Source of the DNA: JBKCUI01 sp052161625
GTDB taxonomy: Bacteria > Planctomycetota > Planctomycetia > Pirellulales > Pirellulaceae
Assembly (NCBI GenBank): GCA_052161625.1
Contig: CP197412.1
Reading direction: 5' to 3' (one strand)
DNA: 64,000 nt
Shown here: piece by piece, positions 27,240 through 36,091 of the stretch
Layout: the number at the start of each line of letters is the position of its first letter
Numbering within the stretch: position 1 is the first letter of the stretch
The notes under the pieces: generated by a model
Databases searched by the model: none
What the model was told of the DNA's origin: nothing
Seen by the model: only the letters and a program-made list of their open reading frames with translations
Program-made: the position numbers and the translations under genes

Positions 27240-28838
27240 CTACCAGACCCACTGGTTAAGGAACCATCGATAGGGACGAGAAAACAGGAGCCATCCGACG
27301 GATCGCCAGCCTGCCGTGATCTGCGCACTAGCTTTCATGCCGGGTCGCAATTCGAAGTGAGGATCGCTGATCACCACATCAGCAACAAAGATCGCTTGTG
27401 TATCTTCGATCTTCGCGCGGGGTTCGATGCGGCCAATCTCACCAACAAACGTATGGCCTCCCGATACATCTGTACGGATCGCAACGCGATCTCCTACCGT
27501 GATTTGTCCCAGATCTTGTGCTGACAAATGCACTTCCGCTGTCATCGATTCCAGCTTTGCAATTTCAAATAGATTTTGTCCGAGCGTTACAGGCATGCCA
27601 ACACTCTTCTGCCAATCCCCTTGCACGATCACCCCCTCGGTCGTCGCTCTCACTTCGAGCCGCTGCAATTGATCGCGAAGATTGTGAATCTTGGCCTCTG
27701 ACTTTTGTATCTCCACCTTTGCAAGCCCCAGTTCACCGGACGATTTTGATGCCATCGCCGAATTGAATTTCTTCTGTGCTCCCTCCAACTCCGCTTCCGC
27801 AGTTGCGAGCTCACGCTTCATCTCTTCGCCATCCAGACTGGCCAACAACTGGCCTGCCTCAACTCGATCCCCTGGTCGTACCAGGCATTTCGCGATACGG
27901 CCTTCTACGGGACTAGGAACAAACTGCTTGAATTCCGGCTCGAAAATACATTCCCGTTTGGGGTAATAGGGAACCGGGCACAAGAGACTTAATACCGCAC
28001 AGATCGCGGGAATCGCAAAGGCTCGAGGGTGCGATTTGATCCAGTCCGCTCGATGAAACCAACGAATGGCCCACTTGCATCGTTTGATGAGATACCAAGC
28101 GTCGAGCTCACGCTCTAACCGTACCAACCTCGCTTCTGTGGGTTGATGCTCCACAATCTGCGCCAATCGAATCTTCTCTTCGGCGTTGATCGAAGCATCC
28201 GCAATGAGCATGGCGATGCCTGAGGAATGACGGAGTCGCCAGACGAACGCGAGAAGTGGTCTCTTCGTGATTTGACTCAACCGATTGAGGTTGACGCAAA
28301 AAGAGTTGCTGCCCGAAGCAGGCGTGGTGGGATCGTCCTCGGAATCGTTTGCAGCGATGCTGCTCACGGACAAGAGAACGCTCGAATCGAGAATGGCTTG
28401 CTTCGCAATCTTGGTCAGCATCCCGGACTGCAATCGCAACGGTACACTGTCAAAACCTTTGAAATAGCTCTCCAATATCTTTCCCGTCGCATTCACCAAA
28501 ACGAAACCCACGGCGGACTCAAAGACCTGGCTCGCACTAGAAAGCCATCGGTCCAGGAAATTGGGATCCATGGGGTCCAACCCTGGAGGCGTCGGCGAAG
28601 GGGATGCGACCCCATTCGCCATTCTATGGACTCCGGTTTCTCTTTCATCCAGTTGCGAACCAACAGCTAACTCTCGCAGAATCTGCTCGCTCGCATCGAG
28701 GGACTCCTCGAGCAACGCACCGGCATTGGATAGCTGACTGAGCGTTGAATCGACGTCGATCAATGTCGAGCACAGATCGGAGGATGGATCTTGACAGGAC
28801 TCTGCGCCCTTTTTTCGGAATGAGAGAGGATCGGTCAT
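27240..28838 (-). CDS. HlyD-type membrane adaptor with large cytoplasmic N-terminal region
   Basis: 532 residues. The first ~260 residues are soluble and resemble a GAF-like sensory or scaffold region (VGFVLVNATGKILESYFKG; PLLAFVWRLRHSSGIAMLIAD). A single membrane helix (AFAIPAICAVLSLLCPVPYY) follows, then the HlyD module: QFVPSPVEGRIAKCLVRPGDRVEAGQLLASLDG as lipoyl half-motif, a coiled-coil hairpin, VIVQGDWQKSVGMPVTLGQNLFEIA as the second half and a beta-barrel. The ATG at 28838 has GGAG eight bases upstream; the ATG at 28874 overlaps the preceding gene. The adaptor would bridge inner and outer membranes for export. Its fused cytoplasmic domain is unusual compared with classic HlyD. Confidence 0.86.
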   Translation of the reverse strand: MTDPLSFRKKGAESCQDPSSDLCSTLIDVDSTLSQLSNAGALLEESLDASEQILRELAVGSQLDERETGVHRMANGVASPSPTPPGLDPMDPNFLDRWLSSASQVFESAVGFVLVNATGKILESYFKGFDSVPLRLQSGMLTKIAKQAILDSSVLLSVSSIAANDSEDDPTTPASGSNSFCVNLNRLSQITKRPLLAFVWRLRHSSGIAMLIADASINAEEKIRLAQIVEHQPTEARLVRLERELDAWYLIKRCKWAIRWFHRADWIKSHPRAFAIPAICAVLSLLCPVPYYPKRECIFEPEFKQFVPSPVEGRIAKCLVRPGDRVEAGQLLASLDGEEMKRELATAEAELEGAQKKFNSAMASKSSGELGLAKVEIQKSEAKIHNLRDQLQRLEVRATTEGVIVQGDWQKSVGMPVTLGQNLFEIAKLESMTAEVHLSAQDLGQITVGDRVAIRTDVSGGHTFVGEIGRIEPRAKIEDTQAIFVADVVISDPHFELRPGMKASAQITAGWRSVGWLLFSRPYRWFLNQWVW

Positions 28839-28852
28839 CTTCGAATCTCCAT

Positions 28853-29683
28853 CTAAGGCAGTACGAGCTCGCAATGAGCGGATCGAATGGATAGATCAGG
28901 ATTCTCGATCAAAACGGTCATCACGATGGTTCTCCCCTCCGCACTGGCAAATGGAGATAGATACTCGATCTTTCCCGAAACGACGGAATGGCTCGGTAGC
29001 CTGATCTCCGCTTCGACACGGTTTCGAAATTTGTCGGCCAACTCCTCCGGTAACATGAACGTGGCTCGTAATCGGGAGACGTCGATGAGACGAACGAATG
29101 AAGGGGAATTGCTCGCAATGTACTCCCCTTCCCCACGAAAGATCTCGTCGATCAATCCATCGTGTGGAGCTCGAATGGTGCGATCTTTGAGTGAGACCAT
29201 GGCCTTTTCACGACGGACCTTGGCGATCTGCTTAGACTCCTCCTGCGCGCGGAGCTTCGCCGCCGCAATTTCCCACTCCATGACATAGCGTTCCAGTTCT
29301 CTCGGGCTCGCCTTTCCATCCTCGACGAGCGCTTGGGTGACAGCCACTCGCTTCTCGTTGAATTGGACTTCCTTGCGGGCGGTTTCGATCATTCCTGTTG
29401 CCAAAGCGTCAGCTTCTGCCTCTTTCAACGCCACCTTCTGCTGCTCATCGTCCAAACGTCCAAGAGGCATTCCCGTGACGACTGTTTCGCCTCGCTTGAC
29501 GAAGATTTCTCGCACTAATCCGATTTCCGCCGTCGCGACCTCCGTGACCCGATAAGGCTCCAACCCGCCCTGGGAATCAATGGAGGATGTGTTCCTCGAA
29601 ATCACAGACTGCGACAGAAGTGGCTCGATAGGGAGGATAATGGCGAATAGCAGCGCGAGCGTTTGGAGGCAATGTGAACGCAT
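28853..29683 (-). CDS. periplasmic HlyD/RND-type adaptor (membrane fusion protein)
   Basis: 276 residues with a signal peptide (MRSHCLQTLALLFAIILPIEPLLSQ). The body is a short membrane fusion protein: YRVTEVATAEIGLVREIFVKRGETV is the first lipoyl half, a coiled-coil hairpin (DALATGMIETARKEVQFNEKR...ELERYVMEWEIAAAKLRAQEESK) follows, then the second lipoyl half IRAPHDGLIDEIFRGEGEYI and a beta-barrel (SRLRATFMLPEELADKF...). It starts a minus-strand run in which 14 bases separate it from the larger HlyD protein. No ABC transporter or RND pump is encoded with the set in this window. Confidence 0.88.
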   Translation of the reverse strand: MRSHCLQTLALLFAIILPIEPLLSQSVISRNTSSIDSQGGLEPYRVTEVATAEIGLVREIFVKRGETVVTGMPLGRLDDEQQKVALKEAEADALATGMIETARKEVQFNEKRVAVTQALVEDGKASPRELERYVMEWEIAAAKLRAQEESKQIAKVRREKAMVSLKDRTIRAPHDGLIDEIFRGEGEYIASNSPSFVRLIDVSRLRATFMLPEELADKFRNRVEAEIRLPSHSVVSGKIEYLSPFASAEGRTIVMTVLIENPDLSIRSAHCELVLP

Positions 29684-29945
29684 GGCGAATTCGGTGAATG
29701 GAAATCAAAACGGACTCTAGGCCCTATGCCTAAAAATTTGTCCAACCAACAATGTCACCGAAATCGAGTCCAGTCTTCCTATTCCTCAAACTTTCACAAA
29801 AAGGACGTTCCTGTTATTTCGGTTATACCAATCGTAACGTCGATGGTGCCTCCTCTTACGCAATCCACACCCTGGTTACGATGCGGGCCGACTTCGAAAC
29901 TCCGATGCACCCACAAAGCCAATACACCAACCGAAGCTCATCACT

Positions 29946-32900
29946 ATGACTGAAAACGCGATCGACATTCGAAGCGAACTGCTGCGTTTCCAATCCAAAC
30001 TGCTCGACCTGAGCCTCCGCAATCCGCTGCTGAACTACAAGATTCGGAAACGAAAGACGGTCCTGCTCGAAGGCCAACAACCCGATACCGTTTTCCATCG
30101 ATTGGTCGAACAGTTCAGACCGATGAAAATCAACCCGCTTTCAGTCGATAGCGAACAGGAACACCTCCATACCCCTTACCAAACCGAGGAGTTGGAGGAT
30201 TTGTTGAGAAGTGTTTCTCGCGATGCAAAGACAATCATCGAAGAGACGGGTATCAACTACCTGCATCTCGCAGTCGGATTCCTGAAATGGAAAGAGGAAG
30301 CTCCCACCACGGACGAATATCGCCTTGCTCCAATCCTCCTGGTCCCCGTCGAAATTCGTTCTCGAGTTCAACCATCTGGCGAACTCGAATATTTTGTAGC
30401 TTGGGATGAAGACGATGTGCAGACCAATCCCAGTCTGAGAAAAAAATTGGAAACCGACTTTCGCCTCACACTCCCCGATCGGTCGGAGGATGAGACGCCC
30501 TCCGCATTCTTCGCCTCTATCCAACCGGTATTACAAAGCAAACCAGGTTGGCAAATTACGGAGACCATGCTCCTCGGGTTCTTCTCGTTTCACAAACTCT
30601 CTATGTACGCGGATATCCATCCTGAGAATTGGGAACGGACGGATGCTCTAAAATCGGACGCACTCCCCTATCGACTGATGGTGGGATCCATCGGAAATGC
30701 CCAGCCATCATTGTACGCAGAAGATTATGCGATCGATGCGCACCGCTCGGCCTGTCAGATCGAACTCCCTCTCGATGCCGATAGCTCTCAACACTCCGCA
30801 ATCGCCGATATCTCGGAAGGAAAGAGCCTGGTCATCGAAGGACCACCAGGGACAGGTAAATCGCAGACCATTGCCAACGCCATTGCGCATGCGATGAACC
30901 AGGGGAAACGAGTCCTGTTTGTTGCTGAAAAACTCGCGGCCTTGGATGTTGTCGCCAAACGCTTGAACAGCATCGGGCTTGGAACATACTGCCTGGAAAT
31001 GCACGGACATTCGGTTGCACCGAAGTGTGTCTTCGAGTCGCTCGCAACGCGATTGAACTGCCCATCTCCATCCCCCAATCCACTATTGTCCAAGACACGC
31101 GAACAGATCCAGAGCGCAAAAGAGACAATCGAGTCTTATTTGAATTGGACAAACCAAGAGTCGGGGCCCTACCGCGAACCACTTCATGAATTGTTGTGGC
31201 GCATGATTCCCTTGCGACAGCAAGGGCTGGTGTCATTACAATCCACCGAATTGGATCTAAACCTCTCGCGAGAAGAGTTGGACGAGTGCAAAACGGCTCT
31301 AAACGCGTTCGCTCGCACTGCCAATGAATTCGGGTCCCCGTCACAGAGCGAATGGTTTGGATTCTTTCCAGAGGATTTCTCTGCCTCCCGATTGACCACT
31401 GTCAAAGAATGCATTTCCCAACTGCGAGCTCTGGCACATTCCATCGACGAAGAACGGCGAGCTCTCGATAATCTTCTTGGTTCTCGCAACCGATCGAATC
31501 TCTTTTTAAGCGACCCGCCGTCGGATCGCATCCAAGAACTCGGAGCTTCCTATAAGCAAGGTTCGGGAATCGCATGGGAAACTCTAGTCGATCCGGAATT
31601 GCAATCGATCGCTTTGGAAATGGAAGGTTGCGTTGGAACCATGGTTCGATGCGAAGCGACGCTAGATCGGATCTGGCCGCTATGGAAAGAATACAGGGAC
31701 GACGACTCTAGAATCCCCAACGACTTCGCTCTGGAGCTATTAAGACGATTCGATCCCTCTGCTCCTGTTCTCACCTTGGAGGCCGTTGAAAGCTGGGTGT
31801 CGACGACGCGCTCGATTCAAGAAAGGCTGCAGAATCATGTGCAGACCATTTCTGACGTGATCCAAGAGCCATTGGAGCGGATCGATGAGTCGATTCGAAA
31901 GGCCAAGATGCTGGCCTTGCTGGGGGAACCCGTCTGGAACGGTCTCGAATCAATTCCACAAGAATGGTTCCTCGAATCTACGAGGAGATCCATCGCTGCT
32001 GCTCTTGAAACAAACCAGCAACTGCAAACGAGGCGGCGAGAACTGGAAAAACACTTTCAACTCGATAGGACTCCTCATGTGGACGAGTTGAGACGCTTGC
32101 TGGAGTCGCTGAAACAATACTCGAGTCGTTGGTGGCGACTTTTGGACTCCACGTATCGCACAACCCTTCAGACCATCCGAGGTTTTGCGAGCTTTCCTAG
32201 GTTTTGTGGCATCTCTCGCATGATCCATTCGTTGGAATTGCTGAGGTCGTTTGAGGTGGAGCGAATCGAGTTCGCTAACCGACCAGAATGGATGCGATGT
32301 CTTGGATCGCTCTATCAAAAGGAGGACACCGATTGGGATCTGGTCTCCCAAATCTGGGAGCGAGTGGCTCGTCTGCAATCGTTTGGTGCCGATGCAAATC
32401 AAGCGAATCGATTTCGCTCACTGCAATCCAGAATACAAGAGAAAATGGATTGGGAGGAATTCCTCCGAGCATGGGATCAATGGAGCCTTCAATTTGATTC
32501 CCCCATCGCAATGCGACTTGTCTCTCCCAATACATCCTTGAGCCAAGGGGGCTGGAAACAAGCGGATCATCAACTGGCGCAGTGGGGGTTGGGCATTCAG
32601 CAATTGGCTGCATTTGCCAACCTCGCAGGTGTCGGAAAGTCCTCTCCCATTTCGGAACTCGAACAGATTCTTAGCAATTGGACCGAGCGTCGCAACGCTT
32701 GTGAACGCGCATCGGTTCTTTCCGAGTCGCAGGATCCCAAACGACATTTGATATGGAATTATGTTCGATACCAAGGAGGTTCGATCGCGAGGGAGATTGA
32801 GTGGCTCCGTGATTTCCAAGCCCTCGGACTCGGAATGGATGCCATTCGCCAACTCGATCGAATGGGCGCGGAGCGGCTTTGCGAATCCCTTTGTCGGATA

Positions 32901-34802
32901 GCATCGGAAGTGGCAACCGCGACAACTCGGTGGAATGAGATCCGCGGGCTCATCGGAACCACATCGGAAATGAACCCGGGTTGGGCACATTGGTCCAAGC
33001 CACATGAACAAGACTTAAAGGGGGAGTTGAACGACGATCTCATCGGGCCCATGGACCGCCTCGAATCTCAGATCGAACGACTCGAAGCTTGGTTTGGAGT
33101 TTGCCGAACCATTGCTCGATGCAAACGAAGCCAATGCGACGCCTTCGTGTGGAAAGCTTTCGAACAAGAACCCATTTCGGAACAACTGGGGGATGGGTTC
33201 GAACTGACGCTTCTCGAGCGGATTGCAGAGGCTGCCGTTTCCGATTCGACATGGGGGCAAAGGTTTACTCGCACCGAACTTGAGGACGCTATCGCCGCTT
33301 ATCAGAAACACGACCTCGCGTTTCAGGCGCTCAAGTCCCAAGATATACAGAGGAATCTCATCCAGCGACCCGTTCCAATCGGTACGAATCGAGGCCGGGT
33401 CGGCGAGTTTACAGAGCTTGGACTGATCAAGCATGAAGTCAGCAAGAAACTGCGACACTGCAAGATCCGCGACCTGATGTCCCGAGCAGGAAACGCCGTG
33501 CAAGCGTTGAAGCCTTGTTTCCTGATGAGCCCTCTATCTCTCGCCCGCTATCTTCCTGCCGAGTCGATTTCCTTCGATCTCGTCATCATGGACGAAGCCT
33601 CGCAGATCAAGCCGGAAGATGCCATCGGTGCTATTCTTCGCGCCAAGCAACTTGTGGTGGTGGGAGATCCAAAACAATTGCCCCCTACCCAATTCTTTGA
33701 CCGCCAGATTGCTGAAGACGAGGAAGCGGACCAAACGCAATTCGATCGTGCTGAATCGATTTTGGAAGTGGCCATGCGAGCATTCCAACCTTGTCGCCGA
33801 TTGCGATGGCACTATCGCAGCCAGCACGAGCACTTGATTCGTTTTTCCAACGACCAATTCTATGACGGAGATTTAGTCGTCTTTCCTTCCCCCAAAGGCC
33901 CGGATGCGGGTTATGGAATTCGCAGCCACTTTGTCGAAGATGGTCGATTCTCTCAAGGAATCAATGAGCGAGAAGGACAAGTAATCGCGCAGGCAATTGT
34001 CAATCATGCATGGGAACATTCGGATGAGTCTCTCGGGGTCGCAGCATTCAATCAAACACAAGCCGAATGGATCGATGACCAAGTTGCCATGATTTGTCGA
34101 CGAGACCCTCGCGCAGCCGAAGCCGTGGCTCGGCTGAGTGACCGCCATGACGGACTCTTTATTAAGAATCTAGAGAGCATCCAGGGGGATGAGCGGGACG
34201 TGATGTTTCTTTCGTATACGTACGGACCAGATGTCACGACGGGCAAAGTGTTCCAACGATTCGGCCCAATCAACTTCGATGCGGGGTGGCGCCGATTGAA
34301 TGTTTTGGTAACCAGGGCAAGAAAACGGATGGAGGTGTTCTCGTCCCTTCGCTTCGATCAAATCGCTGCCGGCGGGAATACAAGTCGCGGTGTCCGCGCG
34401 CTGCGTGACTTCCTCCAGTTCATCCAATCCGATTTTGCCGTCGACCGCACGACACCCCTGTCGCGATACCCCGAGACTCCTTTGGAGCAAGCTGTCGCGA
34501 GCGTAGTCCGGTCGATGGGGTTAGAACCTGTCTTCCGCGTCGGAGTTTCGGGCTGCTTCCTCGATGTGGCGGTGCGGCACCCCAATGCTCCAACCGAATA
34601 CTTGATCGCGATCGAATCGGATGGGACCGGATATCGCGAGGCCAAATCCGCTCGAGATCGCGACCGCATTCGCAATGAGGTACTCCAAGAACGTGGTTGG
34701 CCGGTCCATCGTATTTGGTGCGTCGATTGGTTTCTCCACCAGCCGGCAGAAGAAGCCCGTTTGCGAAAAGCGATCGGCCGACAGTTAGCCATCGCTTCCT
34801 AA
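29946..34802 (+). CDS. DUF4011 / SF1 helicase / Vsr-like endonuclease protein
   Basis: 1618 residues. The N-terminus is DUF4011 (LLDLSLRNPLLNYKIRKRKTV). A superfamily 1 helicase follows, with Walker A GPPGTGKS at residues 299-306, a large helical insert (about 340-1150), Walker B VIMDEASQI and GDPKQLPPT near 1208-1235, the LRWHYRSQHEHL motif near 1285, ESIQGDERDVMFLS, and LVTRARKRMEVF near 1455. The C-terminus (about 1510-1615) is a Vsr/MTES_1575-type nuclease, with LDVAVRHP, LIAIESDG, DRDRIRNEVL and a final HRIWCVDWF. This single-gene architecture matches the DUF4011-helicase-Vsr proteins reported as anti-phage defence (Hhe), from memory of published screens. Catalytic motifs look intact. 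It sits between the export genes and tRNA-Cys. Confidence 0.87.
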   Translation: MTENAIDIRSELLRFQSKLLDLSLRNPLLNYKIRKRKTVLLEGQQPDTVFHRLVEQFRPMKINPLSVDSEQEHLHTPYQTEELEDLLRSVSRDAKTIIEETGINYLHLAVGFLKWKEEAPTTDEYRLAPILLVPVEIRSRVQPSGELEYFVAWDEDDVQTNPSLRKKLETDFRLTLPDRSEDETPSAFFASIQPVLQSKPGWQITETMLLGFFSFHKLSMYADIHPENWERTDALKSDALPYRLMVGSIGNAQPSLYAEDYAIDAHRSACQIELPLDADSSQHSAIADISEGKSLVIEGPPGTGKSQTIANAIAHAMNQGKRVLFVAEKLAALDVVAKRLNSIGLGTYCLEMHGHSVAPKCVFESLATRLNCPSPSPNPLLSKTREQIQSAKETIESYLNWTNQESGPYREPLHELLWRMIPLRQQGLVSLQSTELDLNLSREELDECKTALNAFARTANEFGSPSQSEWFGFFPEDFSASRLTTVKECISQLRALAHSIDEERRALDNLLGSRNRSNLFLSDPPSDRIQELGASYKQGSGIAWETLVDPELQSIALEMEGCVGTMVRCEATLDRIWPLWKEYRDDDSRIPNDFALELLRRFDPSAPVLTLEAVESWVSTTRSIQERLQNHVQTISDVIQEPLERIDESIRKAKMLALLGEPVWNGLESIPQEWFLESTRRSIAAALETNQQLQTRRRELEKHFQLDRTPHVDELRRLLESLKQYSSRWWRLLDSTYRTTLQTIRGFASFPRFCGISRMIHSLELLRSFEVERIEFANRPEWMRCLGSLYQKEDTDWDLVSQIWERVARLQSFGADANQANRFRSLQSRIQEKMDWEEFLRAWDQWSLQFDSPIAMRLVSPNTSLSQGGWKQADHQLAQWGLGIQQLAAFANLAGVGKSSPISELEQILSNWTERRNACERASVLSESQDPKRHLIWNYVRYQGGSIAREIEWLRDFQALGLGMDAIRQLDRMGAERLCESLCRIASEVATATTRWNEIRGLIGTTSEMNPGWAHWSKPHEQDLKGELNDDLIGPMDRLESQIERLEAWFGVCRTIARCKRSQCDAFVWKAFEQEPISEQLGDGFELTLLERIAEAAVSDSTWGQRFTRTELEDAIAAYQKHDLAFQALKSQDIQRNLIQRPVPIGTNRGRVGEFTELGLIKHEVSKKLRHCKIRDLMSRAGNAVQALKPCFLMSPLSLARYLPAESISFDLVIMDEASQIKPEDAIGAILRAKQLVVVGDPKQLPPTQFFDRQIAEDEEADQTQFDRAESILEVAMRAFQPCRRLRWHYRSQHEHLIRFSNDQFYDGDLVVFPSPKGPDAGYGIRSHFVEDGRFSQGINEREGQVIAQAIVNHAWEHSDESLGVAAFNQTQAEWIDDQVAMICRRDPRAAEAVARLSDRHDGLFIKNLESIQGDERDVMFLSYTYGPDVTTGKVFQRFGPINFDAGWRRLNVLVTRARKRMEVFSSLRFDQIAAGGNTSRGVRALRDFLQFIQSDFAVDRTTPLSRYPETPLEQAVASVVRSMGLEPVFRVGVSGCFLDVAVRHPNAPTEYLIAIESDGTGYREAKSARDRDRIRNEVLQERGWPVHRIWCVDWFLHQPAEEARLRKAIGRQLAIAS

Positions 34803-34932
34803 CAATTCTCGGCCCGGTCGGTGTCCCTAAAACAAGGCCTTGGAGTGTGTCTCTGCTTCAAGTGCCGCTGATTCGTGAGCCCCAGCTTGGGGGAGACCCC
34901 AACGTGACACGCAAAAACCCCGTCTTAACACG

Positions 34933-34974
34933 AAAAAACCCAGCGCCAGCTTGAAAGCTAGCACTGGGTTTTTG
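34933..34974 (-). terminator. rho-independent terminator after tRNA-Cys
   Basis: On the minus strand, AAAAACCCAG pairs with CTGGGTTTTTT around an imperfect inner stem (AGTGCTAGCTT / AAGCTGGCGCT), and the 3' arm ends in a run of six T. It lies seven bases beyond the tRNA end. Because the stem is flanked by A/T runs on both sides, it could also terminate the plus-strand DUF4011 gene. Confidence 0.8.
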
Positions 34975-34980
34975 GAGAGA

Positions 34981-35051
34981 GGCTCCGGTGGGAGTTGAAC
35001 CCACGATGGCGGATTTGCAATCCGCTGCCTTAGCCACTTGGCTACGGAGCC
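34981..35051 (-). tRNA. tRNA-Cys (anticodon GCA)
   Basis: The minus strand folds as a 71-nt cloverleaf: acceptor GGCTCCG with CGGAGCC, D-arm GCCAAGTGGC, anticodon arm GCGGA-TTGCAAA-TCCGC giving anticodon GCA, and T-arm GTGGG-TTCAACT-CCCAC. CCA is not encoded. It borders the accessory region, with a decayed integrase gene 135 bases away on its 5' side. Confidence 0.96.
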
Positions 35052-35186
35052 GAGCAATGAATTTGCAGGGTTTTTCGATACTTTTGAGTGGGACCGTTTT
35101 AGGGTTACACTCCACATCACACTCGCAACCACTTCGTTGGAAGAGTGTTGAGCCGATGTGTTCCGTACCGACGAGGAGTGTAACCG

Positions 35187-35832
35187 ATGAACAAACCCCT
35201 GATCAAGCCCAGTCCAGATTTTCCTTTGACGCCCCACAAGATGGGCTACTGAGTTAAGCGTATCAACGGCAAACAGTACCAATTTGGAAAACGGTGGGCG
35301 ACCCCAACCGAGGCTTTGCAGGAGTACGTTGCAATTGTCGACGACCTTCGAATGGGGTCGACCCGAAGCCAGACGATGGCGGCTTGAAGCTTCGGGACGC
35401 TTGTGACGCATTCTTGCGCAGTCGACGATCCAGGCATGATGCGGGCGAGCTCTCTAAGCGGTCACTCCAAGACTATGAACAGGAGGTCGAGTGGATGATT
35501 GGGATCCTGGGGCCCGGGATACCGCTCGGTGCGATGCGATCTGCGCACTTCACAAAGCTGCGACATGCGATGACAGGGTACGCAGTACACACGACGGGGA
35601 ATAAGATTGGACGCATTCGAGTGCTATGCAAGTACTTCTTCGACACAGGGGTGATATCGATTCCAATCAAATTTGGCCCTGACTTTGTCCGGCCAAGTAG
35701 ATCTGTCATGCGCCGAGATAAGGCGTCGAAGCCCAAGAAGCTATTTAAGCCTGATGAGATCCACAGAATACTCGAGGCAGCGAACCCTCAGTTCAAGGCG
35801 ATGACGGTCCTAGGGGTGTTTGCGGGGTACGG
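35187..35832 (+). pseudogene. tyrosine integrase, 5' fragment, broken
   Basis: A start with GAGGAG nine bases upstream opens a frame whose product begins MNKPLIKPSPDFPLTPHKMGY and matches the N-terminus of a planctomycete tyrosine recombinase family. TGA at 35250 replaces the Trp expected in that family's N-terminal motif. The frame then shifts between about 35350 and 35385, after which the SAM-like core-binding domain continues (LRDACDAFLRSRRSRHDAGEL, RIRVLCKYFFDTGVISIPIKFGPDF, LFKPDEIHRILEAANPQFKAM). Similarity stops at VLGVFAGYG, just before the catalytic domain, at a perfect palindrome. Stop, frameshift and truncation together mean it is dead. It was probably the integrase of an element beside tRNA-Cys. 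Confidence 0.85.
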
Positions 35833-35851
35833 GGTAAGCGTACGCTTACCC
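35832..35851. repeat. 20-bp perfect palindrome at a breakpoint
   Basis: GGGTAAGCGT followed directly by its reverse complement ACGCTTACCC. It sits exactly where integrase similarity ends and an ISKra4-like transposase fragment begins. The core GTAAGCGTAC resembles IS66-type terminal repeats (the local elements end GTGAGCGTACAC), and GTAAGCGTACG occurs again near 38728. Confidence 0.7.
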
Positions 35852-36026
35852 TCCTCAGGACAAATGATCTTCGCCGATGCCGAGATACGTGGAAGAACAT
35901 GAAGAAGATCCAGGATTTCTACTTTGTCCCATCCCTCTTGGTACGCTGCTTCGCAGTTCCAGAGAGACGGTTGACCGTCGTGCATCACAACGATTGTTTG
36001 CCCCCGCTTATACCGACACATAGTGT
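35852..36026 (-). pseudogene. ISKra4-like transposase fragment
   Basis: The minus-strand frame encodes GQTIVVMHDGQPSLWNCEAA and continues into WDKVEILDLLHVLPRISASAKI, which matches the catalytic region of ISKra4-family transposases (the MDGQxSLW and VEILDLLHxxxRLW motifs). Both ends are lost: the upstream side is cut by the IS66 copy at 36027, and the downstream side ends at the palindrome at 35851. No other part of the transposase was found nearby. Confidence 0.6.
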
Positions 36027-36091
36027 GTGAGCGTACACGACGCTCTCTGAGATTTTCTCGCGGGTAGGGTTGCGTCGTGGCGCTCTGTTCG

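Noticed and set aside
35788..35902. Continuation of the integrase frame beyond 35832
   Set aside because: After VFAGYG the translation (VSVRLPSSGQMIFADAEI) is the reverse strand of a transposase fragment, so the integrase ends at the palindrome.
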